26,510 nucleotides of DNA from Polaromonas sp. GTDB taxonomy: Bacteria; Pseudomonadota; Gammaproteobacteria; Burkholderiales; Burkholderiaceae. Positions 25,762-26,510 of this stretch are shown here, one piece after another; the stretch's first letter is position 1; every line of letters starts with the position of its first letter. A program made the position numbers and the translations under genes. Where the stretch lies: the NCBI GenBank assembly GCA_013823505.1, contig PNMH01000053.1, positions 1 through 26,510 on the forward strand, written 5' to 3'. The notes below the pieces were generated by a model, which was not told where the DNA came from, did not search any database, and was given only the letters and a program-made list of their open reading frames with translations.

Positions 25762-25988
25762 GGGGGCCTTGTGGTTTTCGGTCGAGGGATACGGCTGCCG
25801 CGCGGGCGCGCGAAACCCCGTATTTTCCAACATGGCGGGCCGGCCGCTCCAAAGCGGGCTTTCATGGCGCGGTTGCCCGGGTGGACCGGGGGCCGAGGTC
25901 GCCAGCGGTACTGCACGCCGGGGGGCAAAGGACTATGCTTTCCGGCTGCCCCGCCACTCTGGCGCGCACCGAACACCGGAGACTGCCC

Positions 25989-26510
25989 ATGGACATGAAG
26001 ACATCCCCCCTCGCCCTGCTCAAGGACCCCACCCTGCTCAAGACCGACGGCCTGGTCAACGGCCAGTGGGTCGCGGGTGCCAGCCGCTTCGACGTGCTCG
26101 ACCCAGCCACCGGACACAAGCTGGCCGACGTGGCCAACCTCGGCCCGAAAGACGCCGAAGCCGCCATCGCCGCCGCCAACGCCGCCTGGCCTGCCTGGAA
26201 AGGCAAAACCGCCAAGGAACGCAGCACCATCCTTCGCAAGTGGTTCGACCTGTTGATGGCCAACCAGGAGGACCTGGGCCGCATCCTCACCGCCGAACAA
26301 GGCAAGCCGTTCACCGAGGCGAAGGGCGAGATCGCCTACGGCGCGAGCTTCGTGGAGTGGTTCGCCGAAGAAGCCAAACGCGTCAACGGCGAGACCCTCC
26401 CCACCTTCGACAACAACCGCCGCCTGATCGTGCTCAAGCAGCCCATCGGCGTGTGCGCGGCCATCACGCCTTGGAACTTCCCGCTGGCCATGATCACGCG
26501 CAAGGTGGCG
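25989..26510 (+). CDS. gabD: NAD(P)-dependent succinate-semialdehyde dehydrogenase-type ALDH, N-terminal part
   Basis: The first 174 residues of an aldehyde dehydrogenase, cut by the window end (the family is about 480-490 residues). The sequence reads LLKTDGLVNGQWVAGASRFD, VLDPATGHKLADVANLGPKD, then ILTAEQGKPFTEAKGEIAYG, ASFVEWFAEEAKRVNGETLP and GVCAAITPWNFPLAMITRKV, the GabD-like pattern including the cofactor-binding TPWNFP. The catalytic Cys and Glu lie beyond the window. The enzyme would oxidise succinate semialdehyde to succinate; glutarate-semialdehyde dehydrogenase is a close alternative. CCGGAGA lies at suitable distance before ATG 25989. The 227-base gap to alaS holds no other gene that I can support. 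Confidence 0.9.
   Translation, partial: MDMKTSPLALLKDPTLLKTDGLVNGQWVAGASRFDVLDPATGHKLADVANLGPKDAEAAIAAANAAWPAWKGKTAKERSTILRKWFDLLMANQEDLGRILTAEQGKPFTEAKGEIAYGASFVEWFAEEAKRVNGETLPTFDNNRRLIVLKQPIGVCAAITPWNFPLAMITRKVA

Noticed and set aside
25762..25833. 24-residue N-terminal extension of AlaS from the ATG at 25833
   Set aside because: It has no similarity to AlaS, and the ATG at 25761 gives family length and has AAGG upstream.
25931..25940. TATGCT as a possible -10 box for the aldehyde dehydrogenase gene
   Set aside because: No -35 match at any sensible distance, and the box itself is weak.

Overview
The window is GC-rich (roughly two thirds G+C by eye) and looks like chromosome from a betaproteobacterium of the Comamonadaceae type (Hydrogenophaga/Acidovorax-like). 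The indications are two tripartite-tricarboxylate-transporter (Bug/TctC) binding proteins without membrane partners, a glycine-rich RRM protein, C-run/G-run dyad repeats between genes, and the protein sequence style overall. This placement is recognition, not a database result. No rRNA, tRNA, CRISPR array, insertion sequence or phage gene was seen.

Layout. 1-1604 (+): end of tolQ, then tolR and tolA, parts of the Tol cell-envelope motor. 1605-1722: a two-hairpin repeat. 1723-6040 (-): a DUF599 membrane protein followed by dnaE (DNA polymerase III alpha). 6134-7123 (+): an orphan Bug binding protein. 7154-8927 (-): pirin, DoxX and WrbA-like flavodoxin genes, divergent from a LysR regulator (9080-10027 +) with a clear LysR-type palindrome between them. 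10122-14489 (+): an FAD amine-oxidase/renalase-like protein, then four RNA-related genes: gluQ, trmB, an RluA-family pseudouridine synthase and an RRM RNA-binding protein with a long structured leader and a strong terminator. 14619-14921 (+): a small three-helix membrane protein.

14930-23117 is the most distinctive block. A GntR/FCD regulator and a 1038-residue FAD/Fe-S 2-hydroxyacid dehydrogenase (- strand, ATGA-coupled) diverge from a four-gene + strand operon: class V glyoxylate-type aminotransferase, Bug binding protein, crotonase-fold protein and class III CoA-transferase. Two copies of TTTTGTATKCAAAA lie in the shared promoter region, one inside a promoter with a perfect TTGACA -35 box. 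This looks like a regulated catabolic pathway whose substrate I cannot name. The crotonase member lacks both usual catalytic glutamates.

23128-25761 (-) is alaS, convergent with the CoA-transferase through a hairpin that contains both stop codons. 25989-26510 (+) is the start of a succinate-semialdehyde-type dehydrogenase cut by the window edge. No gene-free stretch exceeds 300 bases; the longest is 25762-25988, between divergent alaS and the dehydrogenase, where I see nothing convincing. Most of the window is housekeeping DNA. I found no defence system or mobile element; the best candidates for something undescribed are the GntR divergon, the leader of the RRM gene and the repeat at the start of gluQ.
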